From positions 135,411 to 199,410 of the forward strand of contig NMRA01000008.1 in the NCBI GenBank assembly GCA_002633005.1: 64,000 bases of DNA, in the 5' to 3' direction. This document shows, piece after piece, positions 43,403-55,093 of this stretch (position 1 is the first letter of the stretch; every line of letters begins with the position of its first letter). The notes below the pieces were generated by a model. The model had not been told where the DNA came from. It searched no databases and worked only from the letters and a program-made list of their open reading frames with translations. The stretch comes from Phoronis australis (taxonomy: Eukaryota; Phoronida; Phoronidae). The position numbers and the translations under genes are program-made.

Positions 43403-44071
43403 ATCTCAGCTATTACTACAAATGGCGTAGTCGGCAAACGGATGATCTACCAATTAAGCACTGCCAACTAGTACCCGCAGTATGAGGCCGTGAAACTTCT
43501 CCGTGTCTGTGGCCGTCATTTCGTCGACAGTGATTTTTCTGACAAATTTCGGCTTACCAAAGAACTATCCATATGTTCCGTTGCATGTTCATGGCGCCTC
43601 TGTAGTATTCCTTGATCGGTGTATTCCGGTTGGAACTGATAGCCTGTGAAACCTAATGATCCGACCCGTGAAGTCTTCGTCGGATGAGCTCTTGACTAAG
43701 TCGGTATTAGCGCTGGACGAGTTGCCATGTAGATGTTTATTATTCTGCGTTCTGTTTCAAAATGAATTATTCTCATCCTAACCAATGCTTACATAAAACT
43801 GAAACAAAGTCTGTCTCATTAGATACAATTTGTAATGCCTTTGGAGTATTCGTGAGTGCAAAGGTTGAGAAGCCAGCAATGAAGGACCACTACGTTACCG
43901 GCTTTTGATGCCATTAATGACCAGGCACCAAGGCCGTGTGAGCGCATGCTAATTCAGTGTTTGCTGACAGAAAGCTGTTGTGAAACAATTACTCGATTTT
44001 ATATGCTATGGTCACATATTAGGGGAATCCTTACTTAGAAATGCAAATACATTATTCAAATCATCCTTAAT

Positions 44072-44436
44072 CCGTGTAAGTGCCCCCCTTGTGTATTAAC
44101 GGTGAAGAATCGCTGCTTAGCTGCTAATATGCGATTGAAAGCCTTCAATTGATGCTAATATGCAGAATCGTTATAATCTCAAGCAGGTAGCCCGCCACTT
44201 ACACGGAATGACGGCTACTCTTTCAGTTCTATTAGCATCGATCGAAGGTTTATAATCGCATATTAGCAGTGAATCTACGATTTTTCATCTTTAGAACACT
44301 GGATGCACTACTTACAGTACCTGACAGGCTACCCTTGCAATTCTGCATATAACATCGATTGAAGTCTTTCATTTACATATTAGCTGCTAATCAGTCATTG
44401 TTCACCATCAGAACACTGGGGGGCGCTACTTACATG
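44072..44436. repeat. Head-to-head inverted repeat cluster
   Basis: The left segment CCGTGTAAGTGCCCCCC...GCTGCTAATATGCGATTGAA recurs in reverse complement at the right end (GGGGGGCGCTACTTACATGG with TATTAGCTGCTAAT). Two further inverted pieces lie between (CACTTACACGGAATGACGGC, GATTATAATCGCATATTAGC-like). It looks like nested fold-back copies of one small element. Confidence 0.7.
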
Positions 44437-45168
44437 GAATGACCCACTAGTCAAATGGTGAGACCTCTAGGGGCGTGACTTGCTGCATTCCCATAAAGTG
44501 TGGCTTGTCAGACTGATCTTGTGGGCCGCTAATCTGTGATTGTTTCAGCATTATTCTTGCTAATCTGAAGTGTAGCTGAATAGCGTGCTATTCTGTGATT
44601 GTAATGTTGCTAATCATAGACAAACTATTCAGCCAATCCTGCTGGCTGAGAGCATCCAGGAGCAGGGTGTCGCCAACAATAGATGCCAGGGTGTGTGTGG
44701 AATATTTATTGTCAGGGCCTTCCAGCCTCAATTCCTCAATTTTGGGGCTGAAAAAGCAGTAAGCAAAGGTTCACTGAAGCATTTGTTTAAGGAATACAGA
44801 ACAGCTTACTTGTAGTAAATGTGATTAGGTTTTGTAGGTAAAGATCTAACTGTTAACTGTTATTTTTCTTGCAGTCTGAAATTTCTTGAGAGTGGTCAGT
44901 CATTGCTAGAACTGGAACATATTCATAATTTAATGTGTTATTTTTATTTTGTTCTTGACCGAGTTCCTCAAATGTCACCATACCTTCTGGTCCAATCTAC
45001 TGGCAGAATAGTTGGAAGCGTTTCCTAGAAATTTATGGACTGAATTGAACATGGAAAGCTCATGTTGAAAGCTCTTAGTTTTGATGATGGTTGTGTGGAG
45101 ATAAGTGTGGGTTAACTTACTGCTTACTCTGGAGAATAAGTTGATCATTGGTCTCTGGAGGCATGGCA
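44437..45168. other. Intergenic / presumed 5' intron of SLF2
   Basis: No element or exon recognised with confidence. A non-coding first exon of SLF2 is expected somewhere upstream of 45875 but cannot be placed. Confidence 0.4.
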
Positions 45169-45829
45169 ATAGAAGATATTCACTTACTTAGAGACGGTTC
45201 AGGTTAGACGCAGATGTTTCGGCCTGGCCATGTTGAAAATACTTTGCGCGTTGGATATCAGGAATGGATATACCCAGACCCCCCCCCCCCCCAAGTCGTA
45301 AACGTACTGAAAAACTCAATGGTGCCTCTGTCGCCATCCCAACATACTTATAGAACCCACGGAATTTCTTCATACATGAAACCTATCAACACTCTTCGAT
45401 CCTTAATAGTCAGACCCAAAGACCTGACCCCGATGGAAAACAATGTGGTCTCATTTACCAGCTGAAATGTGACCAGTAGCCAACCACACCAACATTGGAG
45501 AAACCAAAAGGCCATTCTTAACCAGATTCAAAGAACACCAGAAATTAGACAGACCCACAACTATGCGGGAACACATATTGGCGACTGAACATTCTATCTC
45601 CTTTGAATCGTCTAAGATCTTAGCCAAAGAACAGAATTAGTATGCTCGCAAGTTAAAAGAATCCATAAATATCAGCAGTCAGCGCCCTCTCTTGAACCGG
45701 GACCGAGGTCTACACTTACCTCCTGTGTGTTCGAACATACTTAATCAGCGAAAGGCGGGAAACCCCTCACTCAGGCCGAAACGTCTGCGTCTAACCTGAA
45801 CCGTCTCTAAGTAAGTGAATATCTTCTAT
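45169..45829 (+). mobile_element. Penelope-like GIY-YIG fragment inside a 58-bp inverted repeat
   Basis: The outer ends (45169-45226 and 45772-45829) are inverted copies with one mismatch, starting ATAGAAGATATTCACTTACT. Between them, frames give RTHGISSYMKPINTLRSLIV, RPKDLTPMEN, CGLIYQLKC, and then IGETKRPFLTRFKEHQKLDR with a frame change. This is the linker and GIY-YIG endonuclease start of Penelope-like elements (the catalytic GIY appears as GLIY and YIG as NIG). Stops and frameshifts make it inactive. It ends 45 bp before the exon of SLF2 that holds the start codon. Confidence 0.8.
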
Positions 45830-45874
45830 TTCAATTCACTGCTTATGTTTAAACCTTTTGGTTTTGGTTTTCAG

Positions 45875-47084
45875 AGGTCCTGTGCCAAACTTAATGAATG
45901 GCTCATCATTACCAGCAGAGAGAATTGATAATGAGATATGGTAGTCGGTCCCCGCCCTTCGTCAGGGACGAACAATACTACAGGGGCGCGCGTTATGACC
46001 CCAGAGCTTCTAGCGTGCCTTATAGACGAATAGTCTCATCTCGTAGAGGATCTACGCCCCATCGTGATGAATACCATGCAAGTTCACGTGAACATTCGCC
46101 TCCATATGGTGGGGGATATTCACACCGTTCAGCTAACCGCCACCATATTGGCAGAGACTGTCCATATGAGCGAAGTATGAGTCGAAACCCTTCTATTCAT
46201 CGGCGGAGGCGTAGCTCGGACGACAATTCCTACAGAAATCGTCATGGCATTCGAGAGCAGAGTTTAAGATCAAACAGCGCAAGCTTTGGCCGCTCGTACT
46301 CGCCGCCACATAGACGCAAACATGGCAGTGGTCCCTCCCACATAGGGCGTAGCTTGCCAGCGGACAAGCTGTTGCAAGAAAGACCGCATGGTAATAATGG
46401 TCAAAGGTACAATCGAGAGCCTGCAAGACATGCTTCTCCCAAGCATAAAGAAGGGAAAAAGTTGAACCATCAAGAATCAAAGCAAGGGTCTCCTAGTAAT
46501 AAGTCCCACGTTAGAGAAAAGATGGTTCAGGATTTGTACAATAAAACTGAAGAAGAAGCCACGGCAAGCAGTATGGATGGTACAGACAAGTTGAGAATAA
46601 GCAGTTGTTCTGTTCAGGTGCAAGGTCATCAGAGTAAAGGTGGATCCTGTAAAAGTCCTCTTTTGGCTACAACTCAAAAATCCAGTACTTCTAGCTCGGA
46701 AAGAAGCATAGATGTTGAAATGCAGAGCACTGAGAACACTTCGTCAAAGTCGGATAACATGAAGGAAACTAGCGGAGCAAGCAATGACGTTTCTGAGGAT
46801 CAGTTACAGCCATGTAAAGTCTCGGAAATGTCACGGCCGCGATCTCTCTTCGACTCCTTTGCTCAGGATCTGTGTCGTAAGGGGTCAACTGATTCTGGTG
46901 ACAGGAGTGTCAGTGATACAGACCAGCCTGGCAAAACTAGCCCAAGCAATGTTGATAATATCGGTAGTACAACGATGACTGAGGATACTAGTTCTATGAT
47001 GTCTGATGATGATGAAGATGATGATGATGATGATGAAGACCTGCCAAGTTTGTCGACATGGTGGAGAGACCTTGAAGACATGAG
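45875..47084 (+). CDS. SLF2: SLF2/FAM178A-like, first coding exon (disordered N-terminus)
   Basis: The exon follows a GGTTTTGGTTTTCAG acceptor. The coding start is the ATG at 45898, directly preceded in frame by TGA (45895-45897). An out-of-frame ATG at 45894 overlaps it. It encodes 395 residues plus two bases and ends ATGAG|GTTAGT. Residues 1-200 are Arg/Ser/His/Pro-rich with RS pairs and a basic HRRRRSS patch at 101-107, residues 200-310 are Ser/Thr-rich, SRPRSLFDSFAQDL lies at 312-325, a D/E run at 370-381, and LPSLSTWWRDLEDM closes the exon. A long disordered N-terminus before a helical C-terminal domain is the layout of SLF2, the bridge bringing SMC5-SMC6 to RAD18/SLF1-marked DNA lesions. 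A non-coding 5' exon must exist upstream. Confidence 0.8.
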
Positions 47085-47161
47085 GTTAGTTCAAATTAAA
47101 AAATGTCCTAACACCTTTTTCATTGTTTTGTAAAGAAAGTTTTGATGATGAAATGTCACAT

Positions 47162-48090
47162 CAGGGCTCGACGCTGTTAAAATCGCCAGGTCGCATTTTG
47201 TGACCTAGCCAAAATTCCAGGTCGCATTTTCAAAATCCAGCTCGCATTTGTAAATGCCAGGTTGCAAAATTTTCCTGCCATTTTTACGCGCCAAAACTGA
47301 TTTTTTAGATCATCGAGAAAATGTTTAGATTATGCTCTTGCCTGCAGCTTTAAATACTCACAAATTTCGGACTTCAAAACTGCGTTCATACAGCTACGGC
47401 GTTACTGTTCTTCACGACCGCCATTGAAAGGCTCTAGAGCCCAAGACAAATTGCCGATGTGAAAGTTGAATCAGTGCTTTCTGACTGAAACGTGCATTCG
47501 AGTAGCTAAGTTTGTAATGTGAAAAGGGAGAAAATGCCCGTTGAAAAAGTATCCAGTATTTGCTAGGTCTGACCTGCTAATGGCTGTCATCAAAGTCGTT
47601 AAAGATTCAAGCAAACTCTGGGTGCAAATTCCCTCCAATTTTTGTTTGCAGCCCAAATTTTGCAATTTAACTAATGATGTTTGAAGAACATCTGTTGGAA
47701 AAAATCCGAGAAACGATGCCCTAACGGAATGACCCATTTGGATGCGCGGGAACAATTCAGTGCAAATTTCACAACAAAAATGTGATACTTATGCTGTGTA
47801 CGTACTAAACAATTAGTTTTCCATGAAATGAATAGCCACGAAATAATTCCCGACTCCTTCCGTGCGGGTTATCATCGGGTAATTTGAGTTTGCTCCTCAA
47901 TACCTTAGTTAGGTTAGTCACAAAATTACACGCATGTCACTAGTGTTAACTTTCTTTGAGAGGTATAAAACAAAGCCGGGATTTGGTTTTTATGCATATT
48001 GAAAAAAGACGTTTTTTGAAGACTGAATTTGTTGTGTAAAATGAAAGTGACACACCATATAAGCTGCGTGTCAATTTTGAACCATACGCA
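47162..48090 (+). repeat. Long dispersed repeat, partner of 37775-38664
   Basis: Begins CAGGGCTCGACGCTGTTAAA and continues with CCAGGTCGCATTTTGTGACC. It matches the reverse complement of 37775-38664 through ATTTGTTGTGTAAAATGA to about 48090. No coding sequence. Confidence 0.8.
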
Positions 48091-48404
48091 GTCGTTTTTA
48101 GTGCGCTATAATGGGCGCCTAGTCACTGTTTGACTTTTGTCACCTGTACCTAAATTGTGTCGGTAACCTTTCAGACCAATTAATCGCCCCAGTAAGGCCA
48201 TTATACCCAAGTGGCTATCAGTAGAATGAAAAATGTTGTTTCTTAATCAAATTTGATTTATCTCAAGATAATTCCAGATTAGATTTTTGGTTTTTTAGCA
48301 AATGAATCTGTTATTAATTTAGTCACGTGACCACCACTGTCTTTCATTTGTTCCAGATGAAATCTCAAACTGTAACAGTTTTCTCAAAACCATTTCATTT
48401 TTAT

Positions 48405-49645
48405 GCACCCACATATTTATATGTGGACGCATTATGCCGTCATCTCCGTCCGTCTGTCCGGCGTCCGTTGCTCTATCTCCAAAACCCTTTGACATACGTT
48501 CATGAAATTTGGCACATATGTTCCATTCATGAATGGGGCGGCATGAGCAAACTTTCGGACGGATCCGACTACCTGTGTGCCCCCTAGTGGCAATTTTAGT
48601 TTTTTACGCTTACCTTTGTATATTCAAAAGTCCTTTACGGATTTTCATGAAATTTGGTACGTAGGTACCTATTAGTGAGATGTCGCTATCCTCTCGTTTT
48701 CGAATGGATTCGACATAGTTTCGCCACCTAGTTGCCGTTTTTACTGTTTTCGAGTTTTTTTGTGTCCACCCTTCTATCAGCCAAACCGCTCAAAGGATGA
48801 TTATGAAAATTGGCATGTATGTTCTTACTATGAATAGGATGGCTGACAATGATTTTCCAATGATTTTGACTACTGTGGCACCTCTTAGTGGCAGTTTTTT
48901 GTTTTGCGCCTATGGCTGTATCTCCTAAACCGTTCACAGGATCTTTAGGAAATTTAGTAAGTTTATTTAAATGATGTTAACAACAGACGATGACGACTTT
49001 CGGACATATCTGACAACTGGTGTGCCATCTAGTGGCAATTTTATTTTTTTATGTTTACCTCTGTATCTTCAAAGGTCCTCATCGTATTTTCATAAAATTT
49101 GGCATACAGGCATCTGTTAATGAGGTGTTGCTATCTCTCCATTTTCAGGTGAATTCGACCTAGTTTGCACCACCTAGTGGCCATTTTTGCTGTTTTTGAG
49201 TTTTTTGGCGTCCACTAATCTATCAACCAAACCATTTTCAGGATAATTGTGAAAATTGGCATGTATGTTTTTACTATGAAGTGAATGGCTGACGATGATT
49301 TTCTAACTGCTTCGACTACTGGGGCGTCTCCTAGTGGCAGTTTTTTTGCGCTCATGGCTGTCTCCTAAACTGTTTGCAGGATCTTTACTTAATTTAGCAA
49401 GTGTATTAAATATTATGTTAACTACGGATGACGACGACTTTCAGACAGATCTGACTACTGCTCTGCCCCCTAGTGGCAATTTTAGTTTTTTACGTTTAAT
49501 GCTGTGTCTTCAAAGGTCCTCAACAGATTTTCATAAAATTTTAAATATAGGCATCTATTGGTGTGATGGTGCTATCTTTCTGTTTTTGGATGGATTGTAT
49601 GTTTTTGCGCCATCTAGTGGCCATTTTTATGATACAAATAAATGA
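48405..49645 (-). repeat. CCACTAG-core repeat, reverse copy in SLF2 intron
   Basis: Starts CCACATATTTATATGTGGAC and contains eight CCCCTAGTGGC-type cores on the plus strand (about 48579, 48722, 48877, 49022, 49169, 49324, 49464, 49607), i.e. CCACTAG cores on the minus strand. It is the inverted counterpart of 39660-40980. Confidence 0.85.
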
Positions 49646-51027
49646 CCCTAAAAGCACACCATTTGCAATGCATTCGTGGGCTTATTTTAACGCTCCATGG
49701 TGCTCTTGTTGTCTCATGCGACATTAGCGTTTTGTTTGTTTCTCTTGCAAAATTGGATCATTTTAAAAACAATTCCTAATAATACTTTGGAGAACAGTGC
49801 AGAGACCATGGGGACAGTTTCCTATGAATCTGGACAGTAATTTCTGAAAGAGAATGTTCCGAGCTGAGCATTCTACATAACCTTGAGTGTTGGTTGGCGT
49901 TGCAATGATTCAGTGACTTGTCACCGTCATCGTCGCTAAAGAAAAACCAATTCCAAAAAAGTAAAATCGATACTATGATCTTGCTAAAACTTTTGAAAGT
50001 TCACGTAAATGATGCAGTGTTAACTCGGCCGCATGCCAATCTTTGTCTGGTATTGCTAAAAGTTTTAAAGTCACGTGAACGGGGATGAAGTTGTTTCGGC
50101 CATACATAAATCTTGGTGTGGAAGTGAAAGGCAGCGTCATCTGGTGTTCGCTAGTGAAACTAAGTATCTCTGTATCTTGATTTTGTCGCATTGCCGGTCA
50201 TAGCAAACAGGCTTGCCTAGTAACGGTGTCATGCAAAACCAATTAAGAATTGAATAGACCCTGATTTTTTTTCTTATTCCCAATTCTAATGTTGACCCCT
50301 TGACATGTGCGTTAAATCTTGAACTGTTGATGAGCAAAACCTTGTCCCGTGAATTACTAGAGGAAACGCTCAGTGGCTTTAAATTTCTGATGGGCACAAC
50401 TTACATCAGGGTGTTAACGGGATGAGACATTCAGCTGGAGGGGTTTATCATTGCCAGTTTCATAGTACAGTTGCTTGTCGTTGATTTTGCTCGAAAGTAG
50501 TAATGGAATTTACCATGATTTTTCTATTTTGCAAAGGTTGATTAACTTGTTGCAAGTAATAGAAACATTTCCAAATCTTGTATGCATGGTGCATACCAAG
50601 CTCATAATACACTAACAGTTTATTGAGAGATTTGGAGAAAAAATCCCTGGTCTGCCATATTGTGTGGCACTTTAAACAATTCTTTTTGTGCAAAATAAGT
50701 GAAGAATAATGAGAAAATTACCAAATTAACCAACAATGCCTTCAAAAAGGTATCCTAGTGTGGTATCTGTCTTTTTTTCAGTTTCGTTGTTTTTGTTTAG
50801 AACTACATCCAAACTCCGTACAATGTTTGAGCGAAAACATCACCTTGCCAGTGGAATTGTGCCAGAAGCAATCAGAAAATGTTACTTTGAATTTCATGTG
50901 ATTTGGCCCAATTATGCGCATTTTTGGTATGCAGTAGATGCATGGGGTTGCTTTAACAGGTTTAGTCATGGAAAAATTGCTGCCGGCAAGTCGGGATCTA
51001 TTTGTGACATGTTAATCAATATTGCAG

Positions 51028-51076
51028 CACCAAACCACTGCCAAGTACACCTGTCAAGTCAGATGCTTCAGGACAG
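51028..51076 (+). CDS. SLF2: SLF2-like, exon 2 of the coding series
   Basis: A 49-nt exon lies between acceptor ATCAATATTGCAG and the strong donor ACAG|GTGAGT. Its first base completes a Ser codon with the AG left by the previous exon. The remaining 16 codons read TKPLPSTPVKSDASGQ and end in phase 0. The phase change from 2 to 0 is exactly what the neighbouring exons require, and the Pro/Ser sequence continues the style of the upstream linker. It is too short for domain recognition. Confidence 0.7.
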
Positions 51077-51883
51077 GTGAGTTAATTTTGTTTTGCTTTG
51101 TTTTTAGTGCCCTATGTGTTTATGGGTGTGTATTGTTCTTGTAGTGTCCAGATGTCCGCTTCATATCTCAAAAATCGCTGGTCAGACTGTGATGAAATTG
51201 TTGCGTGGATGAATGGCATCATTAGACCGAGACCAGGAAGCAGGGCTTTTCAATATGTTTTTGGGGGAAGGGCATTTCCGAATGACTTCTGGGGAATCAG
51301 TTTACAGATTTCAATGAAAGTTTACAGTGTCACTCATCAAAGTCAACTATTCTGGTCACAAATTGATTGGTAATTGTTTTGTAGCAGACATGTTGAGGTT
51401 GTTCATTCTTTCTGAAGGTGGCACTGTTCTTATTGCGGTTTTGAAAAATGATAAACTTGGCGTGCAGCTAGTTATCGCTAAAACGGAGCAACAGGATAAT
51501 TTTGCAAAAAAGTACAATTCCTAGATCAATTTTCAGGTCATTAATCGTTTCAGAACCGTAAAACAGAAATTTCCTAATTCAGGAGTCTGAAAATAGCAGA
51601 TTATAATGTTTGCAAAAATGGAAAACCAGGGTCTATTTGTGCTCTGTTACCCATCAGTGGGTAATTACTAGTTATGTAGGAGGTCCTGCTTTTTGAGAAT
51701 CAAAGTTTTCTCCTCTGAATAACGGGCATCAATCTGCTTCTCAAAATGCGGAACCCCTGGAAGTAACTATTGCGCCGAAGTCATTACCGCCACCTAGTGA
51801 CTATCTTGTCTCCATTCAGTTAGCCTTGTAGCCCGCTGCTGTTGCATACTGTCGAACAATGTCATACCTGTGGTTATTTTCAG

Positions 51884-52024
51884 TCCAACGACCCCGCAGA
51901 TGTTGCTCCTTCGCGGAAGAAAGCCATCTCACAGCCTCACACTAAAATCACCTTGGACAAGTTGTTGGAGGAAAAAGTGCCCGAAGACGACGACAGTTAC
52001 ATCAAAATGAAAGATGATCTCCAA
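51884..52024 (+). CDS. SLF2: SLF2-like, exon 3 (start of conserved helical region)
   Basis: A 141-nt exon, phase 0 at both ends, has acceptor GTGGTTATTTTCAG and donor CAA|GTAAGT. It encodes 47 residues including PSRKKAISQPHTKITLDKLL and EEKVPEDDDSYIKMKDDLQ. The 'LDKLLEEK...MKDDLQ' helix leading into 'QGIEQGGI' of the next exon is the feature I associate with the beginning of the FAM178 domain of SLF2. This is family recognition from memory. The splice sites are unambiguous. Confidence 0.8.
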
Positions 52025-53743
52025 GTAAGTTGGTGATTTACGTCCGAAGACAGAATTTTGGTCTGGAGCACATGAAATTCATAGCCATAGTCAAACATGT
52101 CATGTTCTTGTTTCTGTATGTTATATGCTTTTAGCGCAAGTGAGACCGTGTTATGCAAAATTTGTCACTTTTGCGTGTTATATTAATTTTGGCCTGTGGG
52201 AGCATTGATTAATTACTACTGAAATGGGTTGGGGAGAACAGCTGAATCATTTAAGCTGTAGATTATGGACTACTGCCAGACAAGGTATGTCTCCTCAACC
52301 ATTTTATGTTGCGAACTAAATTTATTCATTCAGGGTATGTCCTGCTTTTCAGGGACAATTTCAGCAGCACACCCCGCATCATTGGCGCGAAAGTAATTAC
52401 GTTGATGCACTGTGATTGTTTAGGTTGGTCCAATGTACCCATTGAAATTGAAAGCGAAAAAGGGACAAAAAATGGCATTGTGCGTAGGTACTCCAAATTG
52501 CCCCATAGGCTTGAGGCTGAATTCACCCACGGGGTGAGAGAATACACTAACTAGAGCCCCAGGAAAAGGCAATTACAGTTAAACCTAAATCACATTTTTT
52601 ATCGAAAAGTAAATACACTGAGGAAATTTTTTAAAATGTCAAATTTTTTAATACTAACTGATCTTTAAAACGTAGATTTAAGCAACTTGTTGTATGACTT
52701 TCACAGACATGTTGACCATTATTGTTATTTTTGTTGTTGTTATTATTATTATTATTATTATTACTACTATTACCACTACTATTATTATTATTTGGTAATT
52801 TTCCACTTATTTGGCACAATCACCTCATTTCGCAATACCCAAATTATGATGAAAAAACAATATTTTGTCCCCGACTCATTTTGCACGAGGCTACTTGGTG
52901 GGAATTTCATGCCTCACCTAATTCACACTGTCAGTTTTGCACTTCCGAAATATTAACAAAAAACCCAGTCATTAATTCTAGTAATACCGCGGTAATAAGG
53001 TTTCAATATTGCGTATTCACCACTGTAATTTATCTTTTTGAATACAGGATAGTTCACGGTGTTGTAAATGCAGGGAAAAAGGAGTGTCCCGGGATGAGTT
53101 TGGTGTCACTCAGAGTCATGTGATATAAAGGGTGCTTCACCAACGATGGGGTACCGAAGTAACTAAGTTAATTACTGTTAAATCGATCACGTTGGCAACC
53201 CATAGGTCGCATTTCATTAAATTCTCACGCGGGCAGTTGGCGTTGCTTGGTTACTCGGTCAATTTCGCACACCCGTGAAGTACGAAGTCTGTATATTCAA
53301 TTTATTTCACATTCCCCGACTATGAGAGAAGCACAATTTAATTTAATTTACTTTGTCCAAAACAAGTGGAGAATTACCTTTTCTGTTAAAATTCTCAAAA
53401 TGGTCTCTGCTGGAAAAGGGTGCCCTCTGGTGGACGATGTCTTATTAAGGGTAGTTAACTAGCAATAGCTTAAGTCTGATTGTGTATGAACTTGCTGCAG
53501 AATAATACTTTAACTGTATTTTGTGTCGTTGGGTATGTTTTTGACAGCTAATGTGGTTCCATCTCTATTTTCCTGTTTAAGTCGTTAGTTGAAAGGAAAT
53601 ACCAATTTCCTTAGCCAGGTTGGGTTTCTTGCATCATTAAACCACAATCGTCATGTCTTCTTTTGTCGTCCTTTATCTTGTTTACCCATGTTTGTGGAAT
53701 TTTTACACGATCGCTTTCATTGGTCACTTTCTCCATTTCACAG
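52025..53743. other. SLF2 intron
   Basis: Contains an imperfect (ATT)n/(GTT)n/(ACT)n tract at about 52718-52793. Otherwise no feature seen. Confidence 0.6.
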
Positions 53744-53836
53744 CAAGGAATTGAGCAAGGTGGAATACACAAGCTGTCTGAGTTGTCGTTTTCCCAGGAA
53801 GGCATATCAGAAGAACATGAGGCGAAACTAGCTAGG
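53744..53836 (+). CDS. SLF2: SLF2-like, exon 4
   Basis: A 93-nt phase 0-0 exon has acceptor TTCTCCATTTCACAG and donor AGG|GTGAGA. It encodes 31 residues, QGIEQGGIHKLSELSFSQEG then ISEEHEAKLAR. The 'GG(I)..L....E..S.EH...L.R' pattern is characteristic of the FAM178 region as I remember it. It reads straight through from exon 3 and into exon 5. Confidence 0.8.
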
Positions 53837-54930
53837 GTGAGAGTCGTGTCTTTTTTGTCTGTAACATTACCCTTTTCCTTAAAGACATATTTGCATGCTT
53901 CTAATTATGCTAATGTAATGCTTCTAATTATGCTAATGTATAGCATTAAATAAATGCCAATGCTGTTTTAACATCGTCTACGCTAACCAAAGTGCATTTA
54001 TATTCATTGACAGCCTGTAAATGTGAAAACAAAAATTCCGCAAATAGAGGTGACCTTTGCACTAATGGCGTACCTTGCGGGTTCACACAGCCTGCATCAT
54101 GCAGTGTTATTCCCCAGCACCTTGTCACGATATTTACTGGACGTAGTTCAGTCATTTGTGGCAGATCAGTTTCGCCACAAAACTTATTCGTAAAAACGTT
54201 TGGAAATTTTCAACCTACTTCATATTCACATCGTCGCTGTTTATTGTGTTTCTAACTAATTTGGCCAAGCAGTCACAGAGAATTTGCCTGCAAGTTCCAC
54301 TTTAAATTAAGGCCTAATTACACAGATGGCTAGGATACAGCCTTGCAACTGTCTGGTTAACTCAACTTTTGCTTAAACGGAAAGTGTCCTATTTTAATGC
54401 AAAGTATGGTGGAGACATGCACTCGTATGATGTCAAAATTTCTGCCAAAATAAACACCTCATTCTACTGCAAAGTTTGTCATAGTTTGTACTCCACAGGA
54501 CTGTGTAATATAATAACACCTTGCAACATTTTTCTAGTTTGCAGTAGGGAATTCAGCCTTTGAATCCAGATAGTTGGCAATTGTGTTGTGTTGACCAATC
54601 TTGGAGACTCAAAAATATGCAAGTTCACACTCGCATAAAACGAATTTGAGTTATTTTAATAAGTTACCAATACCGCCTGTGGTGTCTACACCTAACGCCA
54701 TTTGTGTTCAATTGCGTGTATTTCAAAAATGACGACGTCTGTTATTTCTTCTGACTTATACTGAATCAAAATAAAGCGAGACTGGTCATTGAAATTCATA
54801 CATGTGCCAATGTAATACTCACAGTATATGTGAACCCGGGATGTGTACATGCAATCTCTCCTAAAAAAATACAATGTCTTTAAGGGTGTCACAGATTCAC
54901 GCACATCCCATAATATTTCGGACATTTCAG
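53837..54930. other. SLF2 intron
   Basis: A 25-bp tandem duplication (AATGCTTCTAATTATGCTAA-type, about 53895-53941) is the only structure noticed. Confidence 0.55.
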
Positions 54931-55093
54931 ATGATGTCCAAGGAGAGAGAGATTGAGGACCATCACCCAGGCGAGAAGATATTTGACCAGTCTCTCTACA
55001 TGCAGTTGTTCACGCAGCACACGCTGAGTCTGAAGACCTGCGGCTTTAAACAGGAACACCACCTGGAGAAACGGCTGTGCAGAATGTCCAATG
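54931..55093 (+). CDS. SLF2: SLF2-like, exon 5 (HPGE..F motif)
   Basis: A 163-nt exon has acceptor TATTTCGGACATTTCAG and donor AATG|GTAACT, phase 0 in and one base out. It encodes 54 residues including EIEDHHPGEKIFDQSLYMQL, FTQHTLSLKTCGF and HHLEKRLCRMSN. The 'HPGE.IF' and 'L.TCGF' elements are what I recognise most readily as FAM178/SLF2. The donor GTAACT is less common than GTAAGT but acceptable, and the phase matches exon 6. Confidence 0.82.

Larger units (their letters stand above)
41691..44071. other. Intergenic with SINE/LINE debris
   Basis: Holds two tRNA-like heads (42096-42165, 43331-43402), a LINE 3' fragment (42826-43098) and the NF-kB/STAT-like cluster (42280-42366). No gene recognised. 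Confidence 0.5.
47085..51027. other. SLF2 intron 1 (after the first coding exon)
   Basis: Carries the 47162-48090 repeat and the CCACTAG-core repeat 48405-49645. The remaining 1.4 kb shows no structure apart from accidental open frames. Confidence 0.6.

Noticed and set aside
50736-51080. 114-codon plus-strand frame in an SLF2 intron
   Set aside because: Its frame is wrong for SLF2. Only the last 49 bases (51028-51076), in another frame, behave as an exon.
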